64,000 bases of DNA, taken from Angiostrongylus vasorum (lineage: Eukaryota > Nematoda > Chromadorea > Rhabditida > Metastrongylidae). Positions within the stretch are counted from its first letter, which is position 1. Every line of letters starts with the position of its first letter. The notes beneath the pieces are model-generated. The model was not told the DNA's origin. It saw nothing but the letters and a program-made list of their open reading frames with translations, and ran no database searches. The DNA lies in the NCBI GenBank assembly GCA_018806985.1, contig JADANN010000468.1, forward strand, positions 3,890,072 to 3,954,071. Reading direction: 5' to 3'. Both the position numbers and the translations under genes were made by a program. Below are positions 14,501 through 23,169 of this stretch, piece after piece.

Positions 14501-17262
14501 CTTCATCCGACAATTCTGTCGAAGCCCATTGATCTGCTGAGCATTCGTTGACTTCGCTGGTTCCAAGATGGTGAAGTGCATCTTGTGCTCTTTGTAATCT
14601 CACAGCAATATACTGGAAACATTAAACTGGAAGGGGAAACTGATAATTACGAAATGTTACGTCACACCTGTCCGTCTAATACTAATTCGGCAGCTCGATC
14701 TACATCTCCCTCCGCCTCGATGTATGCCCAACAGATTTCTTCCTTTCCGGCCTTCGGAAACAGATTCTGTAGAAAAAAAACCACTAATCATATGCACTTT
14801 CGAGTAACCATGGGAAAGTTTTATAGACGAAGGTAAAAAATACTTCTAAGTGCTCCAGAGCTTCTTCGTAATCCATAGACACGCTGAGTTTAATGATAAG
14901 ATGAGCCTGAACGACTGCATAAAAGGTGAAAAGAGGACAGAAAAAAAAGTAAAAGAAAGTTAAATGATGAAAGTGAGTATCGGGCAAAAAGGATAAAAAA
15001 TAAAAAAATAAAGCCCTCGGCGTTGATCAATCCCCTGAGGGATGCGCCATGCATCCGACTTCATTAGGAATCGTTTGGAGGTGATTGAATGCACATCTGG
15101 CCCTTACAATGACCTGCGGTGGTCTACCGATGTATCGAGGCGTAGCTGCTATCCTCCCAGACAAGTCTGGTACCAATTTCCCGACTCCGGAGGGAAGGAA
15201 GGCTTGGTGGGCCATGGGCGCGGGGATCGATTCCACGCATGTGTTGCAGGGCGCCTCCAACCACTGCGCCATATGACTTATTCAATCACGGCAGGGGTAC
15301 GATGTGGAATACAACCACAACGATGTTGAGCTTTTCGCAAAACTTGGATCCCGGACCAGATCAAATCACGATTACCCTTCCCGAGGGCTCGTGTATTGGA
15401 CCCTGCACCACGGAGGCCCTTGCTTTTGCCTTTTCTTTCGGCTGGTTTTCTACCTAATGGTACCATCAGCAATATATGAGATTCTGTTTCGCAGTCTACA
15501 CTCCCCGTTTTGGTACTTCGGCCCGCTCAATCCATGCGACAACAAGGATTCACCATGGTAACTGAAACCGAAATAACAACCAACTACCATATTTGTAGAG
15601 AACAAGCTCTTCCGTTCCAGGCCGAAAACGACTATGTTACATACGCTAGCGAACGAGTGTAAAAAAAAAGCAGAAAAACCTCTGTGCAGCAAAATGAACG
15701 GCCGAAAAACAATGAATTACAATCAATACGCATCGTCTGTTATGCTCTGAAGTAGCTGCAAAACTAATCAGCTGCCACGCGGATGTTGAAGAGCGGTCGG
15801 AAAAGGAGTCGAAAGTCGTCTTCTCTTCGCGTCGAAATAGATCCCACCAGATGAGCATAGATCGAAATACAGGAAAGAGAAATAGAGATAGAAAGATCCA
15901 GACGGGTTGAGCAGGAATGCACTCCTTGGATGTGTTCGCTTGAAAGCACTCTTTATGTATCAAAAATATCTGAAGATTCTAGAATATTACAACTGACCAT
16001 TGAAAACGCAGAGTTTATACAGAAAGAGTCTTTAGTGGCAATGTATAGCAATGAATGTGACGTCCAAGAGCAAAACAAACGCCGGCGTTAAAAAGGACAA
16101 AGGATAAAGTTCTGGGCGTTGATCATTCCCTGAGTGATGAGCAATGCAACCGACTTCATTAAGCATCGTTGGAGATGAATGAATGCATGTTTAGCCTTTA
16201 CAATGACTCGCAGTGGCCTACTGAAGTATCGAGCCAGTGCTGCTATCCTCCCAGACAAGTCTGGTATCAAATTGCCTGCCCAGAGGGGATAGAAGGCTTG
16301 GTGAGCCTGAGCCACGTAGATCGATCCCATGTGTATTGCAGGGCGCCTTCAACCACTGCGCTATACGTGCCTACGCAGGAGTTTCACAGAAAAGTGTGGA
16401 CGGCATGCGTTGGAAAGAAGCGGAAAGAAACACCTGCTACCACATTGAAACCCAATAGTTTTAGTATTTAGCAGTATAACTAGGCACCAGTCGATTAGTG
16501 AATGTCACAGTTGCGCGATATCACTCCTCTGGGATATTTCGTGATTTGAACGGTGTAGAAAAAACCATCATTATCGAGTTGACTCTCTACCACGTACAGT
16601 ATTTTATGTATCTAGGCGAACTGCAGTTGTATGCTGCCTACACAAGCAGTAGAATATTTATTTCTCATGTGTATGATGTAAACATCTATCGATCGTAGTC
16701 CGTATTTGTCCGATAGAAATAAAGGTGTTATTGCCCAAGTTTAGGATTGTTCCCCGTGGCAAAACTCCCGCGTGGAGAATTCGTGCGAAATCAAGCATTC
16801 TACTTTGAGCTAGTGGTTATTCGGTTCCGATGGCTGACTCCAAGAGCTATATTCCATAGGCATAACCAATATAATCGTCACCACTTATCGTAACATAATA
16901 GCACCAGTTTAAAAGAACTGGAAACCTTTTCTGATTCTTAAAGCACTGTGACGTAGTTTTTTAGAAAAATGCTGCCTGCTGAGGAGTACAAAATTAATGG
17001 GCCAATTGCGCACTTCATGTTACTCTTGCTCAGACGACTGCACTGTTCTACTACAAATGATTTCGTCGGAAAAAAATTGAGATGAAGCATCGGTGCTGAA
17101 TAGTAAGATACATTCAGATGTTTTCCATTGAGAAAACTTACGTATATCCGCGACGATTGGTGGCTTCAGTGTAAGACGGTACCTCAGACAACTTCACCAA
17201 TGTTGTCTGCACAGGTACTCCGTGAAAGAGCTTAATTTCCAATGCAGCTATTCCAACCCCTA
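23..17262 (-). CDS. Cellular RNA-dependent RNA polymerase (EGO-1/RRF-1 type), multi-exon, 3' end outside window
   Basis: This gene encodes a eukaryotic RdRP that copies target RNA into secondary siRNAs in germline or somatic RNAi. Exons read from splice sites and phase, 5' to 3': 17142-17262 (probable), 14844-14914, 14668-14766, 14445-14612, 14275-14389, 13826-14102, 13129-13225, 12948-13066, 9913-10053, 9660-9790, 8645-9525, 7842-8108, 7516-7680, 7268-7447, 7105-7187, 6964-7021, 6062-6817, 5921-6024, 3273-3446, 3038-3209, 1358-1534, 1161-1255, 411-662, 215-281, 23-151. From 14914 leftwards the phases of all junctions agree. The visible product is about 1,590 residues, close to the roughly 1,600 of C. 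elegans EGO-1. Family blocks appear in order: the CFSDGCGR region, DLDGDEY and the C-terminal RdRP region. The exon linking 17142 to 14914 was not found. EGO-1 versus RRF-1 orthology is not resolved. See separate entries for an in-frame TAG and intronic repeats. Confidence 0.93.
1592..1870 (+). mobile_element. tRNA-derived SINE, family A
   Basis: The head GGCGCAGCAGTCGGAGGC with GGGATCAATTCCC resembles the A and B boxes of a tRNA gene. It is followed by a conserved body of about 200 bp (CCTCCGGGGTCGGCAAATTGG, a hairpin segment, GAAGTCGAATGCATGGCGC) and ends near a T-run. It lies in an RdRP intron. ORFs across it are repeat shadows. Confidence 0.85.
2550..2885 (-). repeat. RepB retroposon copy
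   Basis: The reverse complement matches RepB from TACTTGAATGGCCCG through CCACGATGAGGCGG to the TTGGGAGG end. It lies in an RdRP intron. Confidence 0.75.
3038..3446 (-). CDS. RdRP exons encoding the post-catalytic region
   Basis: Exon 3273-3446 encodes [20 protein letters not shown] and ends in [13 protein letters not shown]. Exon 3038-3209 continues [13 protein letters not shown] and ends [11 protein letters not shown]. The pattern of [12 protein letters not shown] followed by a Y-R-S-R-x-x-G-x-LYR block is typical of cellular RdRPs just C-terminal to the active site. The 63 bp intron between them has a GTGAGG donor and a TTCTAG acceptor. Phases agree with the neighbouring exons. Confidence 0.92.
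4212..4492 (+). mobile_element. tRNA-derived SINE, family A
   Basis: It has a tRNA-like head (TAGCGCAGTGCTCGGAGGC, GGGATCGATCCC) and the family A body and tail, ending in CCTTTTATCCTTT. It is in the RdRP intron between exons 5921-6024 and 3273-3446. Confidence 0.85.
5151..5545 (+). mobile_element. tRNA-derived SINE, family B (near full length)
   Basis: The head has TAGCACAGTGGTAG (A box) and TAGTTCGATTCCG (B box). The body shares the central domain of family A (AAATTGGCACC, hairpin 5259-5272) but has its own 3' part (GGGAACGCTCCAGCCCGG, GCATTCTACGGCATTCAAG, GTGCTGGGATCCGCACAG). It ends in an A-rich AAATAAA tract. Other copies are at 28712 (-), 46983 (+), 62700 (-) and a head at 26921. Confidence 0.8.
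5629..5832 (+). repeat. Fold-back element, family C (right part)
   Basis: It contains the tRNA-like core CTGAGAGACAGGCGAAACGA through GCGTTCGTTCCCC, then the right arm GAGTTTTGCAAATATCTCAG and GGGCAGTAAATAATA. The left arm is missing here. Confidence 0.7.
5921..6817 (-). CDS. RdRP catalytic exons with the DLDGDEY motif
   Basis: Exon 6062-6817 encodes about 252 residues beginning [20 protein letters not shown]. It ends after [16 protein letters not shown]. The DxDGD triad (6185-6199) binds the two metal ions in cellular RdRPs, and all three aspartates are present. The following exon, 5921-6024, reads [20 protein letters not shown] and continues [14 protein letters not shown], the normal continuation in this family. 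The exons are separated by only 37 bp, and the only phase-compatible donor (AG then GTTTTT) leaves an in-frame TAG at 6062-6064. The copy may be broken here, may use a non-standard site, or may contain a sequence error. Confidence 0.93.
6062..6064 (-). other. In-frame TAG at the end of the RdRP catalytic exon
   Basis: The reading frame that carries DLDGDEY runs into TAG exactly at the best splice donor (TTTAG then GTTTTTTG). The next exon is open only in the frame that would require this codon to be read. A C-to-T change of CAG would explain it. No alternative GT donor in the last 60 bases keeps phase. Confidence 0.6.
6964..8108 (-). CDS. RdRP exons upstream of the catalytic exon (five exons)
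   Basis: Exons are 7842-8108, 7516-7680, 7268-7447, 7105-7187 and 6964-7021. They read [20 protein letters not shown] ending [11 protein letters not shown], then [11 protein letters not shown] with [20 protein letters not shown], then [20 protein letters not shown], then [18 protein letters not shown], then [19 protein letters not shown]. These are the standard conserved blocks of the cellular RdRP fold in the right order. Each exon has a clear acceptor and donor, and all lengths keep phase. Confidence 0.95.
8190..8472 (+). mobile_element. tRNA-derived SINE, family A
   Basis: It has an A-box-like TAGCGTAGTGGTCGCAGGC, the family A body including GTTACCAGACTTCTTTGGG, and the end CCTTTTTTTAT. 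It is in the RdRP intron 8109-8644. Confidence 0.85.
8549..8579. repeat. (TA)n microsatellite
   Basis: About 15 perfect TA units lie in an RdRP intron. Confidence 0.95.
8645..9525 (-). CDS. RdRP large central exon (about 294 codons)
   Basis: The exon opens with [20 protein letters not shown], a block found N-terminal to the RdRP catalytic region. It then passes through [19 protein letters not shown] and ends LPRNCVL before a GTAAGA donor. The 881 bp exon is open throughout and joins in phase to 9660-9790, using a GTATGC donor and a CTCAG acceptor. Reading continuously through 9526-9659 would put GQPFLSY out of frame, so that stretch is best read as an intron of about 134 bp. Confidence 0.92.
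9660..10053 (-). CDS. RdRP exons, N-terminal half (two exons)
   Basis: Exon 9913-10053 ends with [19 protein letters not shown] and FGEVR. Exon 9660-9790 continues [20 protein letters not shown] and then [20 protein letters not shown]. The junction restores an arginine codon across the intron. The intron upstream of 10053 contains the inserted LINE and the hammerhead-like inverted pair. The acceptor of 9913-10053 (AAAG) is weak and was chosen mainly by phase. Confidence 0.85.
10100..10330. repeat. Inverted pair of hammerhead-like motifs inside an RdRP intron
   Basis: A minus-strand copy (10134-10172) has CTGAGGA, a stem and GAAA. A plus-strand copy (10246-10280) has CTGAGGA, GGCGAAGTCGCC, then TAAA in place of GAAA, then CGTC. 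The two face away from a spacer of about 70 bp. The plus copy is followed by an AAC-rich tract and then CTATACCAACCT, the usual tail of this family. It abuts the start of the LINE at about 10322. Confidence 0.65.
10322..12850 (+). mobile_element. Degenerate RTE-like LINE, copy A1, in antisense inside an RdRP intron
   Basis: Non-LTR retrotransposon remains encode an AP-endonuclease start (10893-11132, with [12 protein letters not shown] and [11 protein letters not shown]), then reverse transcriptase pieces. The latter include [18 protein letters not shown] (11361 onward), FADDM near 12040, YVYLGREIN, and the C-terminal block [14 protein letters not shown] with [19 protein letters not shown] (12588-12722). 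Compared with copy A2 about 850 bp of endonuclease/linker is deleted near 11210. Several stops and frameshifts make it inactive. It lies in the RdRP intron between 10053 and 12948, on the opposite strand. Confidence 0.9.
12948..14102 (-). CDS. RdRP N-terminal exons (three exons)
   Basis: Exons are 13826-14102, 13129-13225 and 12948-13066. They encode [20 protein letters not shown] and [20 protein letters not shown], then [20 protein letters not shown], then [20 protein letters not shown] with [16 protein letters not shown]. Donor GTTAGT at 13820-13825 restores a glutamine codon across the junction, supporting this model over the alternative GTATTT donor four bases downstream. The sequence is weakly constrained, as expected for RdRP N-termini. 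An inverted composite repeat sits in the intron 13226-13825. Confidence 0.82.
13380..13790. repeat. Composite, internally inverted copy of the 390 bp retroposon (RepB)
   Basis: Bases 13380-13605 match the first half of RepB in plus orientation. Bases 13606-13790 match the second half in minus orientation (CCTCCCAATGG through to CCAATACCAGG). The two halves therefore meet tail to tail, and GATACCAGG near 13576 is mirrored by CCAATACCAGG near 13770. Confidence 0.7.
14275..14612 (-). CDS. RdRP N-terminal exons, acidic/serine-rich (two exons)
   Basis: Exon 14445-14612 encodes [20 protein letters not shown] and ends HDLHAHRTR before GTAACT. Exon 14275-14389 encodes [19 protein letters not shown] and ends PDESMSE before GTAAAT. 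Both have proper acceptors (TTTCCAG, CAATAG) and keep phase. The region is rich in Ser, Asp and Glu and is probably a disordered linker. Confidence 0.78.
14668..14914 (-). CDS. RdRP N-terminal exons with a possible CUE/UBA-like segment
   Basis: Exon 14844-14914 ends [10 protein letters not shown] and exon 14668-14766 continues [20 protein letters not shown] and then [13 protein letters not shown]. The pattern L-x-x-L-x-x-x-FP, about seven residues, I, then [11 protein letters not shown] fits a CUE-type ubiquitin-binding three-helix bundle. This is a pattern match by eye. The exons join in phase and match the frames of those downstream. What lies upstream of 14914 is unresolved. Confidence 0.65.
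14993..15272 (-). mobile_element. tRNA-derived SINE, family A
   Basis: A full-length minus-strand copy with the perfect hairpin CCAGACAAGTCTGG at 15157-15170 and the tRNA-like head at its right end. Confidence 0.85.
15300..15562 (-). repeat. Fold-back element, family C variant
   Basis: It starts with the arm CAACCACAACGATGTTGAG, contains the tRNA-like core (minus strand GGTTCGT type, degenerate) and extends to CATGCGACAACAAGGATTC. Its reverse complement matches 43738-44010 along its length. Confidence 0.7.
16091..16372 (-). mobile_element. tRNA-derived SINE, family A
   Basis: A minus-strand copy with hairpin CCAGACAAGTCTGG near 16252, a degenerate B box and a tRNA-like head ending near 16372. 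Confidence 0.8.
16400..17130. other. No gene recognised; possible retroelement end
   Basis: The only feature seen is AATAAAGGTGTTATTGCCC AAGTTT at 16718-16742, which resembles the AATAAAGGTTTAATTACCC stretch at 48016. No exon could be supported. Confidence 0.4.
17142..17262 (-). CDS. Probable further 5' exon of the RdRP gene
   Basis: The minus strand has a TTTTAG acceptor (17263-17268), an open frame reading [20 protein letters not shown] then [19 protein letters not shown], and a strong GTAAGT donor (17136-17141). The exon leaves phase 2, while 14844-14914 expects phase 1, so at least one exon between them is missing from this model. It could also belong to a separate upstream gene. Confidence 0.5.
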
Positions 17263-17894
17263 CTAAAAGCACCACTGATGTGATAAGCGTAATCAATTAC
17301 GTGGAAAACGTGGCGGAAACGAACTTTTGGAAAGTCGTTAGATTTCACATTCTCACTGATTTTCACATGTTTGTTTAGGTTGTTCAAATATGAAAAAAAA
17401 CCATATCGCTACTCCAATTAGAATAAGTTAGCTTTAAAGCTTTCATCGTTACCATTCGAGAATCAGCACAACAGGTATGGAAATCATGTTACAATCGTCA
17501 AATCTACAAATCTTTGCGTAGAAGATAAGCATTCTCCTGTCTTACCACGATGAAATCTTGGATTTTCTGGTGCCAATGGGATACATCTATTTCAGTCTAT
17601 TGGCTCATTTTATCAAATATGACAGCGAATTAGCAAATGTTCAATTGGGCATTGTACGAACATTAATTTCGTCGTTAATTTCTTTGAATGTTTTTTACTC
17701 CTAACGATATTTGAACATGTAAGAACACAGTATAAAAAATAGGTATGCGACTATTGCATTAGAGGAAAGTCTTTCCCTTATATCTATAAAGCTTCGATCT
17801 CCCGAAACACTCCAAAGATCGAGAAATCATCATCGATTGTTGAAAAACCGTGTTTGTCTTGAAAAGGTTAAACGTTAGCATTGGAGAAATCCTG

Positions 17895-18155
17895 TAATCC
17901 GTACTTGGATACTTGGATACTTAGATGGCCTATCCTCACTGGTTGTGCGGGCCCCCCAGCATAACTTCCACTTTTTTTCCGGTTTTCCTGGCTTAGCCAT
18001 TGCAGTTCACTAGCGTCCCGAAGACAGCCTGGCCAAAATCTACCACAGGTCGTGGTGGCGGAGGAATGAATCCTATCGCTGTACATTGTAGCCCAACACC
18101 CAGGAACACCTCCCAGCCACGATGAGGGGGATAAACCGCTTGGAGGCCTATAAGC
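17895..18155 (+). repeat. RepB retroposon copy with internal deletion
   Basis: It has the start TACTTAGATGGCCTATCC, the CCAGCATAACTTCC segment, and the end CACCTCCCAGCCACGATGAG with CTTGGAGG. The middle third is absent. Confidence 0.75.
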
Positions 18156-18495
18156 CAAGTGTGCCGAATTGGCTACCATCGCGTTTCTGTCAACATGAAA
18201 ATAAAGTTTTCAGTTTTTTTCTGTAAGATTTTCATATTGTAATGCTCATATCCTCATAATTACAGGATATTGACTTATTTACTCTGGGTTTACTGTGAAC
18301 TTCCTTGACATTTGAATCGTTGCTAGTGCCAACTGCTACAATTGCTAATCTTCTACGCAAATCCATGTGAGAACCTAGAGCAGAACTGGAGTCTCTTCAC
18401 TTGTGCATTACTTGCATTACCACAGATACTTACTGCTGTACCTTCACCTCTGTATTGTTTTCATCCGAATTTTGCTAAGTCCCACTCTCGATATC

Positions 18496-18535
18496 ACGGC
18501 TCTGATGAAGGCGAAATCGCCGAAACGTCAGCCGT
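18496..18535 (+). ncRNA. Hammerhead-ribozyme-like motif, best copy
   Basis: In order: ACGGCT (18496-18501), CTGATGA (18502-18508), one extra A, stem II GGCG-AAAT-CGCC (18510-18521), GAAA (18522-18525), CGTC (18526-18529), AGCCGT (18530-18535). The outer segments pair perfectly over 6 bp as stem I. The A of GAAA plus CGT gives the self-complementary ACGT, as in hammerheads with a minimal stem III that work as dimers. The expected cleavage is after the C of CGTC. The extra A between CTGATGA and stem II is unusual, though an extra base there is known in a viroid hammerhead. Catalysis is untested. Confidence 0.65.
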
Positions 18536-18830
18536 CGACCAACATCAACATCAACAACGCCAACAACAACGACAACAACAACGCCAACAACAACAACAAC
18601 GCCAACAACAACAACAACAACGCCAACAACAGCAACCAACAACAACAACAACCAACAACAACAACAACCAACAACAACAACAACCAACAACAACAACAAC
18701 CAACAACAACAACAACCAACAACAACAACAACCAACAACAACGACAACAACAACTTGTACCAATCTTGCATCAGCTTCATAAGAACATATAAATAAATAT
18801 TATATATCGGTTATTTATGCCGACGTTTAT
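18536..18830 (+). repeat. CAA-rich tract and conserved tail of the hammerhead-like element
   Basis: About 220 bp of CAA/CCAAC units follow the motif directly, then CTTGTACCAATCTTGCATC and AAGAACATATAAATAAATA, then ATTTATGCCGACGTTTATAG. The same tail occurs at 29280, 52320 and 57070. Long reading frames across the tract come only from the repeat. Confidence 0.8.
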
Positions 18831-19228
18831 AGAAACTCTGTCTTCTACGCCGCTACTGAAAGTTTCCAGGTACTTTTATATCTGGAAGAATTACAACGAT
18901 GCGTATGTGGTGAAATATTATCTTCGAGCTTAGCACACGTTATCGTTTTTTTCCGCTTCATTTTCACTCTATTGTTTGACATCCAGACAGCTTTCGCGAA
19001 TACTTCCCATCGGCTATGTTTAGGTTTACAGAGAAACATATGGCTCACACTAGTCTCTCTACCACTTTCAATAGGTGATCGGTGATCAATGATCGATTTG
19101 GTTTCCTAATCGGCCTAGTGGTTCTCTTTTAAGGTTGTACCAAAAAATACCTCTTCAAATGCACTCACTTGTAATTAACTGTCTGTTGATGAGCAAACGA
19201 GCTTATTTTATTCCTTGTTTATGAACAA

Positions 19229-19265
19229 GATGACGTTTCAGCGGATTTTGCCTTCTTAAGGGCCT
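19229..19265 (-). ncRNA. Decayed hammerhead-like motif
   Basis: The minus strand reads CTTAAGA, a short stem, GAAA and CGTCA. The CTGANGA box is mutated. Confidence 0.35.
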
Positions 19266-19299
19266 GGAAACGTCGAGTTGACTGAAGTCCACCCGGCCA

Positions 19300-21320
19300 A
19301 ACAACTTCATAACCAAAATAACTATTTTGTTAACATAACCAGTACTACTTTGTTTTCTCTTCCAATAAAAGCCATGGGATTTTAGTCGCTTTCTTTGTAA
19401 TTTCCAAATGGTACCGATACCTTGGAATTTATCATGTTACAAATTCGTCGTCAATCGATCTTGTTGGGTCCTGGAAGAATCCAATCCACAAGGCAGTGAA
19501 CGTCTCCCCTAATTCTGAGGGGTGACTGCTTTTTGTTGAAGACTTAAGAACGGTTTACTAGAGAATCGTATAGCATGGCTATCATGAAAAACCACATTTG
19601 ACCAGCATTCAACATCCCAGTGAGTGGAGAAGACGGAGCGACAACTGAACTGGACTTAACACGACCACCTTTGCGGATGACGGTGGGAAAACAACGAAAC
19701 GAGAACGAATGAAGTGCTAGGGCTTGGATCCCATATTGTACTACGTACAGCTGCCTTTACGTCAAAGTTACGTAGAAGTTGTTTGTTTCATATGAAGACA
19801 TTAACTTGCTAGTTGTAACGGGAGTTTAATAAATGAAAAGGTCTTCATATCTTACTATTCGCCAACTACGCAAAACATCTTAGATTGCTATGGATTGAAA
19901 AGCAGACATTGATTAATACTAACATTATGTGAAACATCAGGTCAAAGTATTACGTTATAAGAGCAATTTATTGTTTGCTAGTTGACCACATAGTGGTTGA
20001 CTTGACTATTTTACATCTCCGTAGACATCTGAATGGAACCCTTTCATCCACGTCCTGTAGTTGTAGTTTATGCTACAGTGTACTTGGTGCTGGCATGTGT
20101 AACAGCTTAAGCTATCTAAATAATAGGGAATTTTAGAGATATTATTTGATGGGCGTCTACTCGATGTGGAAGTGGTGTTGTGAAAAATGTACATATAGCG
20201 ATAAGATCTTTAGAAACGTGAAGAAATCAAGTCCGAATTCGCGACAATACGCGAATTTTAGGGAGACACTCTGACAACCGGATTTGAAACAGATTGAGCT
20301 TTGAGAACCGATTTAGAACAGAAACAAGATAGAACTCGAAATGATTATAACACGAATAGAGATTTCCCTTAATGCCACACGCTGAATCCATCCATGTTAC
20401 GACTTTCTTTTATAGATTTCGCAGTTTTCTGAGTCTCATGTAAGATGAGGGTCAATTGAAAACAGTTATAAACCTTAAAATAATGATTCCCGCATAATGA
20501 AGTCTTCAACATGTCTCGACAAAAAAGACACTGGAGACTGAAAGGCATATTAGTACTGGAACACAGATATCTGAAACGACAAGCATAGTTGGTAGCGATT
20601 CAACTATCATGGTGAATACAAGGCCATTGGGAGATTCTTGGCAACAATCACCACAACCTGCATATTGTCTTTAAATGAACATAAAAGGAAGATATGAAGG
20701 TCTACGCTTCCACTCCACCGTCATCTCAATTAGCAGTGGATCCTATAACGGAAGTCCCATTGCACGAAGATTGTTTATTTGATCCGCTGTCCAAAATTCC
20801 GTATCGTCCCTTGTGGTACTGGGATCTGAAGAAACATGAGTCGTCTAAATTCAGAACGGTCCAACTAAAGTTAAGATGGCAGAAAATGTAGCCAACATCT
20901 GCGTCTCTGGTAGACGATACATGTCATCAAGCAATGTTACCTTCACAAAACCGGAATTGGACCCGCCCTGTAAGCAAGTGCGAGTCTATACGTCCTCGTG
21001 CTGTGCATAAGACTCCATTGAAGAGGAACGGAAATGACTCAAAGTCAACCTAAACGACTTGGTATTGGCCGCATTTTCAGTGATGATCTTTGTCGAAGTT
21101 CCACACTAATTCTGATTCCATGAGAACAAATTGTTCCTGTGCTCATAAAGAACGAAATTGTTTCAGTTATACCTACCTTAGTACCAGAAGTTGTTGTAGT
21201 TGAGATATCGAGCGATAGATTGACGCCTGTTTCGATGAATGTCTAGAAAGCCGGATATCTAGGTAGATGTTGGTAAATGTGAATTTCTCGCATGTTTTCA
21301 AATTTCAAGTACTACTACTT
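19300..21320. other. No gene recognised
   Basis: AT-rich DNA with short open frames only, including 20694-20891 (+, 65 codons), which I do not recognise. No splice-supported exon chain or repeat was identified. Confidence 0.4.
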
Positions 21321-21326
21321 TGTATA

Positions 21327-21612
21327 GGGCGCGTGTGTCTCAGTGGCTGGAGGCACCCTTCAACACACATGTCGAATCGATCCTCGCGCCCAAGGCCCAC
21401 CAAGCCTTCCGTCTTTCCGGGGTCGGCGAATTGGTACCATACTTGTCTGAGAGAATAGCAGGACTGGATCGATACATCGACAGGCCACCGCGAGTCATTG
21501 TAAAGGCCAGATATGCATTCAATCACCTCCAAACGATACTTAATGAAGTCGAGTGCATGGCGCAGCCTCAGGGGATTGGTCAACACCGAGAGCTTTTTTC
21601 CTTTGTCCTTTT
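21327..21612 (+). mobile_element. tRNA-derived SINE, family A
   Basis: It has the head GGGCGCGTGTGTCTCAGTGG and GAATCGATCCTCGCG, then the family body with GGTACCATACTTGTCTGAG, and ends in a T-rich tail. Confidence 0.85.
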
Positions 21613-22164
21613 ACTTCTTTGTACAGCGCATTAGACATTTAATGAAGGGTGGTTCTCTTAGCTTTTCCGAGAATGGAATTCCGTCTTTCCCACCACATGA
21701 AGTTGCTTTTAAACATTTTTTTTCGTTACTTTTGATTTTGTGACAAACATAGGTGCGTCTTCCAAATGTTTTCCACGTAGAAAACGTCAGGATGTTTCTC
21801 AAAAAAATATTGGAGTGAGTCGTTCTGAAAAGGAGAATGAAAGCCTTACATACATATCAAAATCGGTATCTGATTTATTTCACAGGTTACCCTCCGATGA
21901 AACCTTTAAAGAACACCAATTCGCAAAAAAAAACGAGATTAAGCAGCTTTATTTCATCTCACGCACAGGGATTTATAAAGAACGAAAACCAGGGATTAGA
22001 TTTTGACATCTGGCTTCAATATGAGGATAAAGCGTTCGGCGGCTTTGATCAGTTCATCTGTGACGCGTCATGCATTCGACTCTATTCGTAACATCGTAAA
22101 GGTGGTTTAATGTGTTTCTACTCTGTACGATGAGTTGCTGTCACCTGAAGTTGTACCAAATCAA

Positions 22165-22302
22165 TGCATTTACTTCCTTGACAATTTGGTACCAATTTGC
22201 CAATTTCGGAGGCTTAGATTTCCTGAGGCACGGGATTGAACTGTCGACTACGCTTGTACTGCAAGGCACCACTAACCACTGCATTGCACGCGCCCATTTT
22301 TT
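22165..22302 (-). mobile_element. tRNA-derived SINE, family A, head half
   Basis: The minus-strand tRNA-like head (GGGCGCGTGCAATGCAGTGG, B box GTTCAATCCCGTG) and the first part of the body up to the hairpin region. Confidence 0.7.
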
Positions 22303-22504
22303 CAAGATACTGGCTTGCAATTCTCGATAATGATGCGTCACACTCAAGAACATAGTTATTGAATTGATGCACGCCTATGCGTAAACGTTCTATTCCTCTG
22401 TGATCAGTACCGCACTTATTTGACTGGGATGAAACACCTGTACTCCGATATTGAATTCAATGCACAATTGTTCTCAAGAGAAGGCATAGAACGCGTTTGG
22501 CATT

Positions 22505-23165
22505 ATCACTCTTGAGGTGTGTGACGTGCATTCGACCCACAGCATAGTCTGAGGTGATTGAATGCATATCTTACTTACTTGATACTTGAACGGCCCGTCC
22601 TCGCTAGTTGTGCAGGCCCTAGCATGATCACCATTTTTCGGAGATTTGCTGGTTAAGCCAGTGTGGTTCCCTGGAATCCCGAGGGCAGCCTCGCCAAAGT
22701 CTACCCCAGGTCGTCGCCACGATAGGCAGTCGCAGCCCTTGTGGATCAGAGGGAGATTTACCACCATGCGACTTTGATACCGAGACGGTGGTGGATCCTG
22801 GTATTGCTTTGCTCTCAGCCAGGCTTCCTGATGGTAACACCGGACTCCTTCCCAGTTTGGGAGACCCTACCGGGGAGACGAATCCCCCTGCTGTACATTG
22901 CAGTCCGACACCCAGGAACACCTCCCAGCCACGATGAGGCGGTAAACCGTTGGGAGGGAATGCATATCTGCTGATTGAATGCATATCAACCCTATATAAT
23001 GACTTGCGGTGACCTAGCGATGACGCAAGTTATTGCTGCTATTCTCCCAAACAAATCTAGTACCAATTTGCCCACTCCGGAGTAATGGGAAGCTTGGCGA
23101 ACACGGGGAACAGGATCGAGCCAACGATCGCGTGTGTTGTATGGAACCTCTTACCGCTGTGCAAG
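22505..23165 (-). mobile_element. tRNA-derived SINE, family A, split by RepB
   Basis: The 3' part is at 22505-22573 and the remainder at 22962-23165. RepB lies between them. GAATGCATATCT occurs just before and just after the inserted element, consistent with a 12 bp target-site duplication. Confidence 0.75.
22577..22961 (+). repeat. RepB retroposon copy inserted in a SINE
   Basis: A near full-length copy from TTGATACTTGAACGGCCCG to CCGTTGGGAGG. The flanking 12 bp duplication gives its boundaries. Confidence 0.85.
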
Positions 23166-23169
23166 GAGG

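Noticed and set aside
15646..15963. 105-codon minus-strand frame as the missing RdRP exon
   Set aside because: Its composition and splice signals do not fit and neither phase nor family pattern supports it.
18342..18792. Long plus-strand frames rich in Gln, Asn or Thr, and minus-strand frames rich in Leu, Val and Cys
   Set aside because: All frames stay open only because the tract is CAA/CCAAC repeats following the hammerhead-like motif.
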